From contig JAMPKV010000013.1 of the NCBI GenBank assembly GCA_039962225.1, forward strand, positions 1-64,000: 64,000 bases of DNA, in the 5' to 3' direction. The notes under the pieces are model-generated. The model ran no database searches. It saw only the letters and a program-made list of their open reading frames with translations, and had not been told where the DNA came from. Source of the stretch: Microcoleus sp. AS-A8 (GTDB lineage Bacteria > Cyanobacteriota > Cyanobacteriia > Cyanobacteriales > Coleofasciculaceae). The stretch's first letter is position 1. Each line of letters starts with the position of its first letter. A program made the position numbers and the translations under genes. This document shows positions 55,249-63,496 of this stretch, piece by piece.

Positions 55249-55704
55249 CTAACGGCTCCTTCGCTTAGCCGGAATTTTAAAGAGTCATTGTACAGGTCAA
55301 TCATTAACTAGGCTTTTTGGTTCACTAGCTCGGATGGTGGCGCTGAACACTGAAGTGTCTGGAAATTTCCTGAGTGCACTTAAAGTTTCTCAAGAGGATA
55401 ATGTTGCCGATGACTGGAGGTAGTCCCTTAAAGGCTGATTGACTTACTCATTATAGGGACAAAGTGAGACAAAATTTACCAACTTCGCTATGATAAAAAT
55501 TTTGTCCTAATTTTTGAGATTTTTAAACCCTACATTTAGGATATATTTAGAAGATAAACAAACTTTTTAAACGCTTGAATAAATACTCATGCTAGTTTAA
55601 TTTAGCACTGCATTTAGCGGTAAATTGGTGTCAAATAATTTTCATTTTTTAACGGCAGATGCAGGGACGCCGTTACTAATCAGCTCTATCTTCAGTTACA
55701 GGGA
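55249..55704. other. upstream region of the stressosome operon
   Basis: A 456-bp AT-rich spacer. It contains the candidate promoter and inverted repeat annotated at 55450-55506; no gene was recognised in the rest. Confidence 0.45.
55450..55506 (-). promoter_or_regulatory. candidate promoter/operator of the stressosome operon
   Basis: On the minus strand a perfect TATAAT (plus 55450-55455) lies about 200 bp upstream of the rsbR start. Directly upstream of it are the exact inverted arms GACAAAATTT (55468-55477) and AAATTTTGTC (55497-55506), which would occupy the -35 and upstream region. No good -35 element is seen, so regulation by a bound activator or repressor is an inference. Confidence 0.35.
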
Positions 55705-55911
55705 TTACAAGGAATTGACAATCAGAGTATCTTGAGGAGTTACGGTAGGCTTAATCGTTATCCACTGACCCGTTTGGGGGTCTCGATAAAGTGGTGCTTC
55801 AACCAGGGCTTCCTCAACGGATTCAGATGACGGAATCGTTATCCATCGACCCGTTTGGGGGTCTCGATAGGTGGTGAAGGGTTGTTGTCGAGGTTGCTTC
55901 CAAAGTGCCAT
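55705..55911 (-). CDS. small protein with duplicated YRDPQTGxWITI motif
   Basis: A 68-aa protein from the ATG at 55911 (MALWKQPRQQP), with GGAG about 8 bp upstream. It contains two copies of TYRDPQTGRWITI / LYRDPQTGQWITI about 25 residues apart, with a short acidic spacer (SSESVEEALVEAP). The two copies are also nearly identical as DNA (cccgtttgggggtctcgat twice), so the repeat may be recent. No known domain was recognised. An upstream TTG at 55971 is unlikely. Confidence 0.6.
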   Translation of the reverse strand: MALWKQPRQQPFTTYRDPQTGRWITIPSSESVEEALVEAPLYRDPQTGQWITIKPTVTPQDTLIVNSL

Positions 55912-56162
55912 ACAATTATCTCCATCGATCAGAATGGCTTGTCCTGATAAAAATATCCTAGTCTGCCCCAAAATAGAGTTTCGTGATTGGTAGCTCTATA
56001 ATCCGGTGAAGAAGGTCACTGGAAACAGCGATCGCTGACCCTAAAAAGTAGGATGTAAATTACAATTCAAGAGTGATAATTTAGCTTATTATTTGTGATG
56101 GCGATCGCAGGACAATTGGAAATCTGTCACACCGATAAATTGTAGTCTGAAGTTGTTAAATA
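55912..56162. other. spacer upstream of the acylase gene, HIP1-rich
   Basis: The spacer contains GCGATCGC twice (around 56029 and 56102). The two divergent genes probably have promoters here. No further structure was identified. Confidence 0.35.
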
Positions 56163-58247
56163 GTGATTAGACAACGCTTATTATGGATTTTTTCCTTACT
56201 GTTTTGCCTAGTTCTAGTTTTAGTTGTGAGTATTCGTAATCCAGCAGCCGGTTCAGACCGCACAGAAATTCTTTGGGATACTTGGGGTGTCCCCCATATC
56301 TATGGCAAAAGTGATGGAGAACTCTTCCACGCATTCGGCTGGGCGCAGATGCACAGCCATGGTGACTTGATTGTGCGCTTGTACGCTCAAGCACGAGGAC
56401 GAGCGGCTGAGTATTTGGGTGAAAGTTACCTGGATTCGGATAAATATGTCAGAACCATGGGCATTCCGGAACGAGCCAGGGAATGGTATCAGGCACAAAA
56501 TCCAACCATGCGCGGCTACCTGGATGCGTTTGCGGCGGGAATGAATGCTTATGCCCAAGAACATCCCGACCAAATTAACAATGAGCTCAAGTCGGTGTTA
56601 CCGGTGGATGGGGTGGATGTGCTGGCTCACGTTCAGCGGGTGATTCATTTTAACTTTATGATTAACCCGCAGAGTGTGGCGGCGCTGAGTTCTCGTCCCA
56701 GTTCGGCGGGTTCCAATGCTTGGGCGATCGCACCCTCTAAATCAGCCAGTGGGAACGCCATGCTACTGGCTAACCCTCATTTACCTTGGTCAGATTTTTA
56801 TCTGTGGTATGAGGCGCAGCTTAGCGCACCTGGAATGGATGCTTACGGGGTGACTTTGGTGGGAATGCCAATCCTGGCGATCGCATTTAATGAGTCTCTG
56901 GGTTGGACAGTGACAGTGAACACCCATGATGGCTGGGATGCTTACGAACTGACACTAGCCGATCAGGGCTATCGTTGGGATGGAAAAGTTCGTCCATTTG
57001 AAACCGAAACCCAAACCCTGAAAGTCAAACAGGCAAACGGTACACTACGGGAAGAACCGTTTGTTGTGACGCGATCGCTTCATGGCCCCATTGTCGCCCA
57101 ACAGGATGGGAAAGCCGTTGCCGTGCGCGTGGTGGGATTAGACCAGCCGAATATGATGGAACAATTGTGGGGCATGGCACGGGCAAGCCAGTTGAGCGAG
57201 TTTGAGGCGGCATTAGAGCGCTTGCAGTTGCCGATGTTCAACATCCTCTACGCCGACCATCAGGGTCATATCTTATATGTATTCAACGGTCAGGTGCCCA
57301 TACACCCAAAAGGAAATTGGAACGACTGGCAGGGTATTGTACCCGCAGATACATCAGCGACGCTGTGGACGAAAACCCACCCCTATCAAGACTTACCTCG
57401 TGTCCTCGACCCTCCATCCGGCTGGTTACAGAATGCCAACGATCCACCCTGGACAGTCACATTTCCCCTAGCACTCAATGCTAATGAGTATCCCTCAGAT
57501 ATGGCACCCCGTTTCATGCATTGGCGGGCGCAGCGTTCAGCCAAGCTGCTGATGGAGAAAGAAAAAATCAGCTTTGAGCAGATGATTGCGGATAAGTTCT
57601 CGTCCCGCATGGAATTAGCAGATCGAGTTCTGGATGACTTAATTGGGGCGGCGCGTCAGTCAGGTAGCGAGTTAGCGAATCAGGCGGCTGATGTCTTGCA
57701 AGCTTGGGATCGCAACGCGGATGCCGAGAGTCGGGGAACCGCACTCTTCGCCGCTTGGGCACGAACCATGCCTGCTCAAAACCGATACGCCAATCCCTGG
57801 AACGAAAATTCTCCCCTCACCACACCGAACGGTTTGGCTGACCCTGAAGCTGCCGTCAAGGTGCTGGAAACTGCCGCAACCACGGTAAAATTACTCTACG
57901 GAGCTATGGATGTGCCATGGGGTCAGGTGGCTCGGCTACGGTATGGGAAGGTGGATTTACCGGCGAGTGGTGGCCCAGGCATGTTTGGCATTTTTCGGGT
58001 GATCGATGTAATCCCTTCTTCAGCGGATGGACGCTTCCAATCCTTTGCGGGTGATACTTATATTGCCGCCATTGAGTTTGCTAATCCTATCCGGGCAAAA
58101 GTTCTGAACACTTACGGGAATGCGACTCAGCCAAATTCACCACATGTTGGCGATCAACTGGCTTTGTATGCCCGCAATGAAATGCGACCCGTTTGGCGTA
58201 CCCGCAAGGAAATAGAAGAACATTTGGAATCGCGCCAAGTTTTTTAG
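56163..58247 (+). CDS. penicillin acylase family Ntn hydrolase
   Basis: A 694-aa precursor starting at a GTG, with a hydrophobic signal segment (residues 6-23). The small subunit has EILWDTWGVPHIYG and FHAFGWAQMHSHGDLIVR. The autocatalytic cleavage site is PSSAGSNAWAIAP: Ser184 would become the N-terminal nucleophile of the large subunit. PHLPWSDFYLWYEAQL, MGMPILAIAFNESLGWTVT-type and NILYADHQGHILYVFNG blocks follow. The family includes penicillin G acylases, cephalosporin acylases and AHL-degrading acylases. Substrate unknown; quorum-signal degradation is a possibility, not evidence. Probably periplasmic. Confidence 0.88.
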   Translation: MIRQRLLWIFSLLFCLVLVLVVSIRNPAAGSDRTEILWDTWGVPHIYGKSDGELFHAFGWAQMHSHGDLIVRLYAQARGRAAEYLGESYLDSDKYVRTMGIPERAREWYQAQNPTMRGYLDAFAAGMNAYAQEHPDQINNELKSVLPVDGVDVLAHVQRVIHFNFMINPQSVAALSSRPSSAGSNAWAIAPSKSASGNAMLLANPHLPWSDFYLWYEAQLSAPGMDAYGVTLVGMPILAIAFNESLGWTVTVNTHDGWDAYELTLADQGYRWDGKVRPFETETQTLKVKQANGTLREEPFVVTRSLHGPIVAQQDGKAVAVRVVGLDQPNMMEQLWGMARASQLSEFEAALERLQLPMFNILYADHQGHILYVFNGQVPIHPKGNWNDWQGIVPADTSATLWTKTHPYQDLPRVLDPPSGWLQNANDPPWTVTFPLALNANEYPSDMAPRFMHWRAQRSAKLLMEKEKISFEQMIADKFSSRMELADRVLDDLIGAARQSGSELANQAADVLQAWDRNADAESRGTALFAAWARTMPAQNRYANPWNENSPLTTPNGLADPEAAVKVLETAATTVKLLYGAMDVPWGQVARLRYGKVDLPASGGPGMFGIFRVIDVIPSSADGRFQSFAGDTYIAAIEFANPIRAKVLNTYGNATQPNSPHVGDQLALYARNEMRPVWRTRKEIEEHLESRQVF

Positions 58248-58685
58248 TCTGTCCTTGTATTTGTTGGTATAGCCGCGTTTTCCAACATGGTGTTGGCGAA
58301 TTCGGATAAATTCTGTAGGGGCACCCCTTGTGAATGCGCTGATTGTGGGTGCCCTAGATCTCGGTATAGGTAGGGCAGGCACAAGACCTGCCCCTACAGC
58401 CCCTAATTTTGTGGCGCTTAGGGTCTGACCCCTCGTGAATTGACCAACAGCTTCTTTCTCATCCCTAGGGCTTAGTGCAAGATCTGAGTCGATTAACTTT
58501 CTTTTCTCCATCAAAACCTCGCACTGTTCCACCCCATCTGAGGATTTTGGGTAAGCAACCGCTGAAGAATTAGCGGGATTATTCCCTTGAAGCCGAAAGA
58601 ATTAATACAGCCGTCCAAGTCATGAACCTGTGCCGCAGAAGATGAATGATTCAGGCGTGATTTATTTTATGAGGAGAGATAAATA
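58248..58685. other. spacer with a MITE-like element
   Basis: A 438-bp region with one inverted-repeat element (58313-58399). The remainder has no recognisable gene. Confidence 0.45.
58313..58399. repeat. MITE/REP-like element with 11-bp terminal inverted repeats
   Basis: CTGTAGGGGCA (58313-58323) and TGCCCCTACAG (58389-58399) are exact inverted ends of an 87-bp element. Inside, GGTAGGGCAGG and CCTGCCCCTAC form a second hairpin with a cacaaga loop. Repeats of the gtaggggcaggtcttgtgcctgccc type are common across cyanobacteria. Confidence 0.65.
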
Positions 58686-58901
58686 ATGACGATTAATTTT
58701 AACCCCAATCTTCTTCCTAACGATGGTCCTAGTGATGAACTGATTGCTGAAAAATTAGGAGCTTTATTGCTGGGCGACCCCGATGCATTTCAGGAGGAGA
58801 CCGAGTTGCCAGCAACTAGAGGATGGGATGCAGCAACCTTTAACTTGATTTTTGACGAAGATGAAGATGAGGATGAGGAAATAGAAGTGGAAGCGGCATG
58901 A
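58686..58901 (+). CDS. small acidic protein, unknown function
   Basis: A 71-aa protein with AGGAGAGA about 8 bp before the ATG. The first half (MTINFNPNLLPNDGPSDELI) is polar with a short helix (AEKLGALLLGDPDAF); the C-terminal third is almost wholly Asp and Glu (IFDEDEDEDEEIEVEAA). No Cys or RiPP-type core was seen. A highly basic mini-protein is encoded 135 bp downstream. Function unknown. Confidence 0.6.
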   Translation: MTINFNPNLLPNDGPSDELIAEKLGALLLGDPDAFQEETELPATRGWDAATFNLIFDEDEDEDEEIEVEAA

Positions 58902-59036
58902 CTCTACCCCCAGAGAGTGGCTTGTTTCCAGTGAAAGCATTATCTTTCAGGATAATGGGTTAATACTGATGGTAGATACAATCCCCATCTGCCTAGGCGG
59001 TGGGGGAGTTGAAGTCGTCGCTATTGGAGAATCGTT

Positions 59037-59141
59037 ATGTCAAAAGAGAAAAAGAGCAACAAAGAAACTAAAAAGCCTAAAAAAGAAACTGATGGGAGTA
59101 AAAAACAAAAGAAAGACCCCAAAAGATATGATGGGCTGTAA
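59037..59141 (+). CDS. small Lys-rich protein, unknown function
   Basis: A 34-aa frame with GGAGA 6 bp before the ATG. It reads MSKEKKSNKETKKPKKET and ends KDPKRYDGL; nearly half the residues are Lys. The ribosome-binding site and the bias are better than chance. It follows a strongly acidic small protein on the same strand, so an electrostatic partnership or a nucleic-acid-binding role is conceivable but not shown. Confidence 0.5.
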   Translation: MSKEKKSNKETKKPKKETDGSKKQKKDPKRYDGL

Positions 59142-59252
59142 CACGCTGAGCTAGACAAAAGTACACCCTTTCACAAGAAGCAGGTAGCAGGAAAGAAGCG
59201 CGATTAGCTGTCATCCAGCGTTCAAGGGGCGATCGCACAACTGGGAACAAGA

Positions 59253-59366
59253 GCGATCGCCTTCCCCAATTCGGTAGGATGAGCATAGGTTTACCCGAAC
59301 TGCGGCTGTATGGTTAAAACACCCTCTCAGCATTGGACAATTCCTCCCCTGGAAAATGGGGATTAA
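59253..59366 (+). pseudogene. Uma2 remnant: upstream region plus first 18 codons
   Basis: This stretch repeats the sequence upstream of the intact Uma2 gene (60603-60659) and its first codons (MVKTPSQHWTIPPLENGD), then ends in a TAA at 59364. It runs into the 3' end of the convergent histidine kinase gene. It is best read as a leftover of a second Uma2 copy whose body was lost or replaced. Confidence 0.7.
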
Positions 59367-60460
59367 CAGGGTAATTTAGGCAACTTAACGATAAAGCTTG
59401 TCCCCTTGCCCTCCTCACTTTCCACTTCAATCGTCCCTTGATGCGCCTCAATAATACTCTTTACTAAAAATAATCCTAATCCCCATCCCGTTTGATCCTC
59501 CGCAGAGGTGGTTCGACGAAATTGTTGAAATAGGATGGATTGAGCATCTGAGGCTATCGGATTGCCTTCATTATGGATAGTAAGGCTGATCTGCGTTTCA
59601 GTTTGCTGGAGCGTGAGTGTAATCGGCGTGCTAGGAGCACCATATTTCACAGCGTTAATTGCTAAATTTTCAATCACCCGCCGTATTTCTTTACGGCTGC
59701 AATAGCTCCTGATATCAGAATCACAGACTACAACAAACCGCTCTCCATAAGTGAAGCTCAAATCCTCCACTACGTCTTGGACTAGCCTGTCTAAATAGCA
59801 TTCTTCAAATTCAAGCTTTAAGCCCTGTCCTGCCCGCAGCCGACTCGCATCGAGCAGATTTTGAATCATCGAATCCAGCCGATCGATCGAACTGATCATC
59901 CTCGCTGCCACATCAACGTGGGTATCTCCTCGTTCAAGCCGACGCAGAATCAGTTGAGTTCCCATTTTTACAACATTAAGGGGGCCTCTCAGATCGTGAG
60001 TTAACGTCACCATAAATAACTCTTGAATATCTTGCAGCGTCTGGGAGAATTGAGTGGCAGCGTCGTTAACGGCTTGCTCAATGGAGCCGATAATGATGTC
60101 TCGTTCCCTCACTCCTAAAGGTGCTTCTTCCTCTAAAACTTGAAAGATTACTTGACGGAGGATGTGGTACTCGAAAATGAGTTGACTCATGGAGTAGTCA
60201 GCATAGCCCGCCCGTTCATGCCCATGCTGCTTGCCAATGCGAGTGCTTTGTGCCTTATCGGCTTCTATTCGGACAGGTGTCCTGACAATCCTGTTTGAGA
60301 GTTCATCTACCAGTTGGTTTAAGTACTTAGGTAGTGAATTTTGCAAGACAAGAGAGTCCTGATGCATCGATGCAGCAACTTCATCACGCGCCCGCCGCTC
60401 CCACAGTTGCATAATTCTTTCACCATTTTGCTTAAGACGGTCAGAAGCAGCGTTAGACAT
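59363..60460 (-). CDS. sensor histidine kinase with RsbRD-like N-terminus
   Basis: About 365 aa from the ATG at 60460 (MSNAASDRLKQNGERIM). The N-terminal 150 residues (QLWERRARDEVAASMHQ, LPKYLNQLVDEL, FEYHILRQVIFQVLEEEAP) form a helical RsbRD-like sensor domain. HisKA: LFMVTLTHDLRGPLNVVKMG (His in THDLRGPL). HATPase: NLAINAVKYGAPS, HNEGNPI and GWGLGLFLVKSIIEAHQG. There is no membrane segment and no receiver. No response regulator is adjacent. Similarity of the sensor domain to the RsbR protein encoded 4 kb away suggests a shared signal or module. Confidence 0.85.
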   Translation of the reverse strand: MSNAASDRLKQNGERIMQLWERRARDEVAASMHQDSLVLQNSLPKYLNQLVDELSNRIVRTPVRIEADKAQSTRIGKQHGHERAGYADYSMSQLIFEYHILRQVIFQVLEEEAPLGVRERDIIIGSIEQAVNDAATQFSQTLQDIQELFMVTLTHDLRGPLNVVKMGTQLILRRLERGDTHVDVAARMISSIDRLDSMIQNLLDASRLRAGQGLKLEFEECYLDRLVQDVVEDLSFTYGERFVVVCDSDIRSYCSRKEIRRVIENLAINAVKYGAPSTPITLTLQQTETQISLTIHNEGNPIASDAQSILFQQFRRTTSAEDQTGWGLGLFLVKSIIEAHQGTIEVESEEGKGTSFIVKLPKLPC

Positions 60461-60659
60461 AGATTGCAGGAGAACCAAAACGAGGAAAGAGTCAGCTTTA
60501 AGCTCCCTGAGATTGTAACAATATCTTGATTCAATTCCAGCCAGACTTAACCAGCATTGAAGCTTGTTGCATCAGCATGGCGGGAGGTAGCTGTGAAGAA
60601 GCGCGATCGCCTTCCCCAATTCGGTAGGATGAGCATAGGTTTACCCCAACTGCGGCTGT

Positions 60660-61346
60660 ATGGTTAAAACCCCTTCCCAGCATTGGACAATTCCCCCTTT
60701 AGAAAATGGCGATCGCTTAAACCGTTACGAATTCGAGCGCCGCTACAATGTCATGCCCAACTTGAGAAAAGCCGAGTTAATCGAAGGGATTGTCTACATA
60801 CCTGCTGCTGTGCGCTTCAAGAGTCACAGTCAACCTCATGGTTGGATTGTGGCATGGCTAGGAACCTACGAAGCTATGACTCCCGGTGTTGCTTTGGGAG
60901 TCCAACCAACGGTGCGTCTCGATATCGACAACGAACCACAACCTGATGCTGTACTCCTAATCATGCCAGAAGTCGGTGGGCAGTCACGACTGAGTGAGGA
61001 TGATTATATTGAAGGTGTTCCAGAGTTGGTTGTGGAAATTGCCGCTAGCAGTGTAGCCATCGACCTTCACGCTAAAAAACAAGCCTATCGCCGTAATGGT
61101 GTCAAGGAATATATCGTCTGGCAAGTGTTCGATCAAACAATTAGCTGGTTCTATTTAGAAAAGGGTGAGTATCTTGATTTACCCACTGATACCGATGGAA
61201 TTATCAGGAGTCGAGTCTTTCCTGGGTTGTGGTTAGCGGTTTCAGAGTTATTAGCTGGGAATATGCAGCATGTCTTGGCAGTTTTACAAGAGGGAATAAA
61301 ATCTCCTGAACATGGGGCATTTGTCCAGAAATTAGCTAGCGATTAA
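60660..61346 (+). CDS. Uma2 family (DUF820) putative endonuclease
   Basis: A 228-aa Uma2 protein, with a PD-(D/E)XK-like core: AELIEGIVYIP (Glu42), NEPQPDAVLLI (Asp96), PELVVEIAASS (Glu126) and LHAKKQAYRRNGVKEYIVWQV. This is one of the most expanded families in cyanobacteria; its function is unknown, though the fold suggests nuclease activity. The N-terminal 20 residues and the upstream DNA are repeated at 59253, and a deleted copy is found at 63497. The intact copy lies directly before the restriction-modification cassette. Confidence 0.88.
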   Translation: MVKTPSQHWTIPPLENGDRLNRYEFERRYNVMPNLRKAELIEGIVYIPAAVRFKSHSQPHGWIVAWLGTYEAMTPGVALGVQPTVRLDIDNEPQPDAVLLIMPEVGGQSRLSEDDYIEGVPELVVEIAASSVAIDLHAKKQAYRRNGVKEYIVWQVFDQTISWFYLEKGEYLDLPTDTDGIIRSRVFPGLWLAVSELLAGNMQHVLAVLQEGIKSPEHGAFVQKLASD

Positions 61347-61462
61347 TCAGCCAATTGTGAGGTAATTTTGATGGGTCTTTCTTGCCAAACTTGAGTGACG
61401 CTTGAGGGTGCAGTAAGTAAAAAACTTATTTTTGGGATTTCAGGAATTTTCAATCTATCGTT

Positions 61463-61711
61463 ATGACAAACTTCAGTTCAAATGACAGCACCGAATTACT
61501 CTCTATAGCCCAAACTGCAAAGCTACTAAGTGTTACTCGTCAGCGAGTTCACGACTTAATTAAAAATGGTCAGGTTATAGCTCGTAAACTTGGACGTTAT
61601 TATTATATAGAGGCTGGTGAAGTAGAGAGATACAAAAATCAGCCTACCGGAAAACCTTATCAACCACGTCGTACAACTTCTCAAGAAAACTCTATTGACA
61701 ACTGTCAATAG
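61463..61711 (+). CDS. helix-turn-helix (excisionase-like) DNA-binding protein
   Basis: An 82-aa protein with a MerR/excisionase-type HTH: LLSIAQTAKLLSVTRQRVHDLIKNGQVIARKLGRYYYI, residues about 11-50, followed by a polar tail. It lies 45 bp before the methyltransferase gene on the same strand. Given that place it could regulate the restriction-modification genes, although it is not of the classical C-protein family. A strong inverted repeat (61691-61712) overlaps its stop codon. Confidence 0.78.
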   Translation: MTNFSSNDSTELLSIAQTAKLLSVTRQRVHDLIKNGQVIARKLGRYYYIEAGEVERYKNQPTGKPYQPRRTTSQENSIDNCQ

Positions 61712-61723
61712 AATTCGTAGACT
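61691..61723 (+). promoter_or_regulatory. operator/promoter candidate upstream of the methyltransferase
   Basis: TCTATTGACA and TGTCAATAGA are exact inverted arms separated by AC (61691-61712). The left arm contains a perfect TTGACA (61695-61700), and a TAGACT (61718-61723) follows with 17-bp spacing, a plausible -35/-10 pair. A protein bound to the repeat would cover the -35 element. Confidence 0.5.
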
Positions 61724-61755
61724 CAAGCTATACTAAGGTAATCAAGGTTCAATGA

Positions 61756-62742
61756 ATGCTCCCTTTTCAACTGATTGCAACTAATGTTGCCACTCAACAA
61801 GGGCTAAAACAGGTTTATACAAGTGAGTATGGCGTTTTATATCAGGGAGACTGCCTTAAACTGCTGTTAGCACTACCTGATGAGTCTGTGGATCTCGTAT
61901 TTGCTGACCCACCCTTTAATCTTGGCAAAGAATATGGTGAAGGTGTCAGCGATCAGATGGAGACAGATAGATACTTAATCTGGTCACAACAATGGTTGAG
62001 TGAGAGTATTCGGGTACTAAAAGAAGGTGGCAGTCTATTTGTATTCAACTTGCCTAAGTGGTGTATAGAGTACGGTGCATACCTCAATCAGCAAGGAATG
62101 TTGTTTAGGCATTGGATTGCTTGCAGAATGCCGAAAGCTTTTCCTAGAGGTAAAAAGATGTCTCCTGCTCATTACGGACTACTCTATTACACCAAGGGGC
62201 AACCAGCAGTTTTCAACAAAGTTTACACACCTATTCAAGTTTGTCGGCATTGCGGCGGAGAAATTCGTGACTATGGTGGTCATCGAAAAAAACTCAATGA
62301 GAAAGGGATTAATTTGATGGATGTTTGGGATGCGCCAGAAGATGTTTGGGAGGATGCTCATGAAGCTGATCCTACTGAAGTTTTATGGGCGTTGGCAGAA
62401 GAAATGTGGGCTGATATTCCACCAGTTCGGCATCGTCGGCACAAAAAACGAGTTCCAAACGAACTCGCTCCCATTATGCTAGAGCGAATTATTGCAATGG
62501 CATCTAATTCAGGGCAAATTGTAGTTGATCCGTTTGGGGGTTCAGGTACTACATTTTATGCAGCAGAAAAACTACATCGTTATTGGATTGGTTCAGAAAT
62601 TGGAGACATAGATCCAGCCGTAGAACGACTGACTGATCTAGCTAACGGAATTATGGAGCAATGGGAATCGGCAAGGGGAAGTAAGAAATTGAAGCCATGC
62701 AAAGCAACGGCATCACAACTGCAAATTCCTTTCTCTACATAG
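61756..62742 (+). CDS. Type II DNA methyltransferase, beta class
   Basis: A 328-aa site-specific methyltransferase. The catalytic motif IV is FADPPFNLGKEYG (residues 51-54, DPPF) and precedes the AdoMet-binding motif VVDPFGGSGTTFYA (about 258-266), the order of beta-class enzymes. DPPF suggests N6-adenine as the product. A middle segment with VCRHCGGEIRDYGGHRKKL (Cys pair and His) may be part of the target-recognition region. The stop is 18 bp from the convergent endonuclease gene. Recognition sequence not predictable from this window. Confidence 0.88.
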   Translation: MLPFQLIATNVATQQGLKQVYTSEYGVLYQGDCLKLLLALPDESVDLVFADPPFNLGKEYGEGVSDQMETDRYLIWSQQWLSESIRVLKEGGSLFVFNLPKWCIEYGAYLNQQGMLFRHWIACRMPKAFPRGKKMSPAHYGLLYYTKGQPAVFNKVYTPIQVCRHCGGEIRDYGGHRKKLNEKGINLMDVWDAPEDVWEDAHEADPTEVLWALAEEMWADIPPVRHRRHKKRVPNELAPIMLERIIAMASNSGQIVVDPFGGSGTTFYAAEKLHRYWIGSEIGDIDPAVERLTDLANGIMEQWESARGSKKLKPCKATASQLQIPFST

Positions 62743-62760
62743 CTTTTCTTTTAGACAAAC

Positions 62761-63354
62761 TCAGACCAATGCACGACCGTCTGTTCCCTTGGTAATCGTT
62801 GGTACATTGTTGTCTACCCGATCGTGTTCAATCACAAAGATTGCCAGGAAACCTGCTTCAATCCGAACTGCCCGCCAAACATCAAAGTATGGCTCTAGTT
62901 CTTCATAGTTACCGATTCGATCCGTTAGGTAAGGATAAATTTTTCTACTGGGGAGTACTAACGCAGCACCCAGAAAAACACCCCGTAGTAATCCAAGCAT
63001 TATTTTATTAACAGATCGATGGCTTGAGGAAATATTCCCAGTTTCCCACTCAAGAGCGAAAAGATGATTATCAATAACCTTTGTTGCATCTACTTTTCCT
63101 GGCGATTTGGTTGCATAGTTAATTGAAGTTTCAAGTCCCCACGCAAATCGATCCTTCAACGCAGTCATGCAAGCTGCTTTAATGGGTTTAACACCATTTC
63201 CATGCTTTTTGGGATTGATTGTAAAGTCGGATGTCCCAGGAGGATGCACAATCAAAGAGATAGCATCACGAATTTCAGCACGAATGATAGACCAATCGCT
63301 TGATTCTTCAAAACTGCCAACACTGATTAAAGAAACCTCTTGAACAATCTTCAT
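62761..63354 (-). CDS. Type II restriction endonuclease, BamHI/BglII-like
   Basis: A 197-aa protein convergent with the methyltransferase. The core GKVDATKVIDNHLFALEWETGN gives Asp89 and Glu102-x-Glu104, the ExE variant of PD-(D/E)XK used by BamHI-type enzymes, and SSHRSVNKI follows as in that group. INPKKHGNGVKPIK and the C-terminal RAVRIEAGFLAIFVIEHDRVDNN are additional conserved-looking stretches. Pairing with the methyltransferase makes the endonuclease assignment likely. If the BglII/BstYI branch is correct, the site would contain GATC; this is an inference. Confidence 0.78.
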   Translation of the reverse strand: MKIVQEVSLISVGSFEESSDWSIIRAEIRDAISLIVHPPGTSDFTINPKKHGNGVKPIKAACMTALKDRFAWGLETSINYATKSPGKVDATKVIDNHLFALEWETGNISSSHRSVNKIMLGLLRGVFLGAALVLPSRKIYPYLTDRIGNYEELEPYFDVWRAVRIEAGFLAIFVIEHDRVDNNVPTITKGTDGRALV

Positions 63355-63496
63355 ACTGACTACTTACCTAACTTCGCTACGCAAGAGTAGTGCAGTTTTG
63401 CCTGTTTATTCTGAGAGTTAAGCTTAGTTTCTACATTGTTCTACAGATTTACGGTGGTTTCCGGTGGTCTCTTTCTTACCCTCACCCTCCTTTGAT

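Noticed and set aside
56163-58247. Assignment as a specific quorum-quenching AHL acylase
   Set aside because: The Ntn hydrolase core is clear but substrate specificity cannot be read from the sequence.
58137-58532. Minus-strand frame of about 130 codons after the acylase gene
   Set aside because: It overlaps the acylase end and the MITE-like repeat, has no ribosome-binding site and its sequence follows the repeat; a chance frame.
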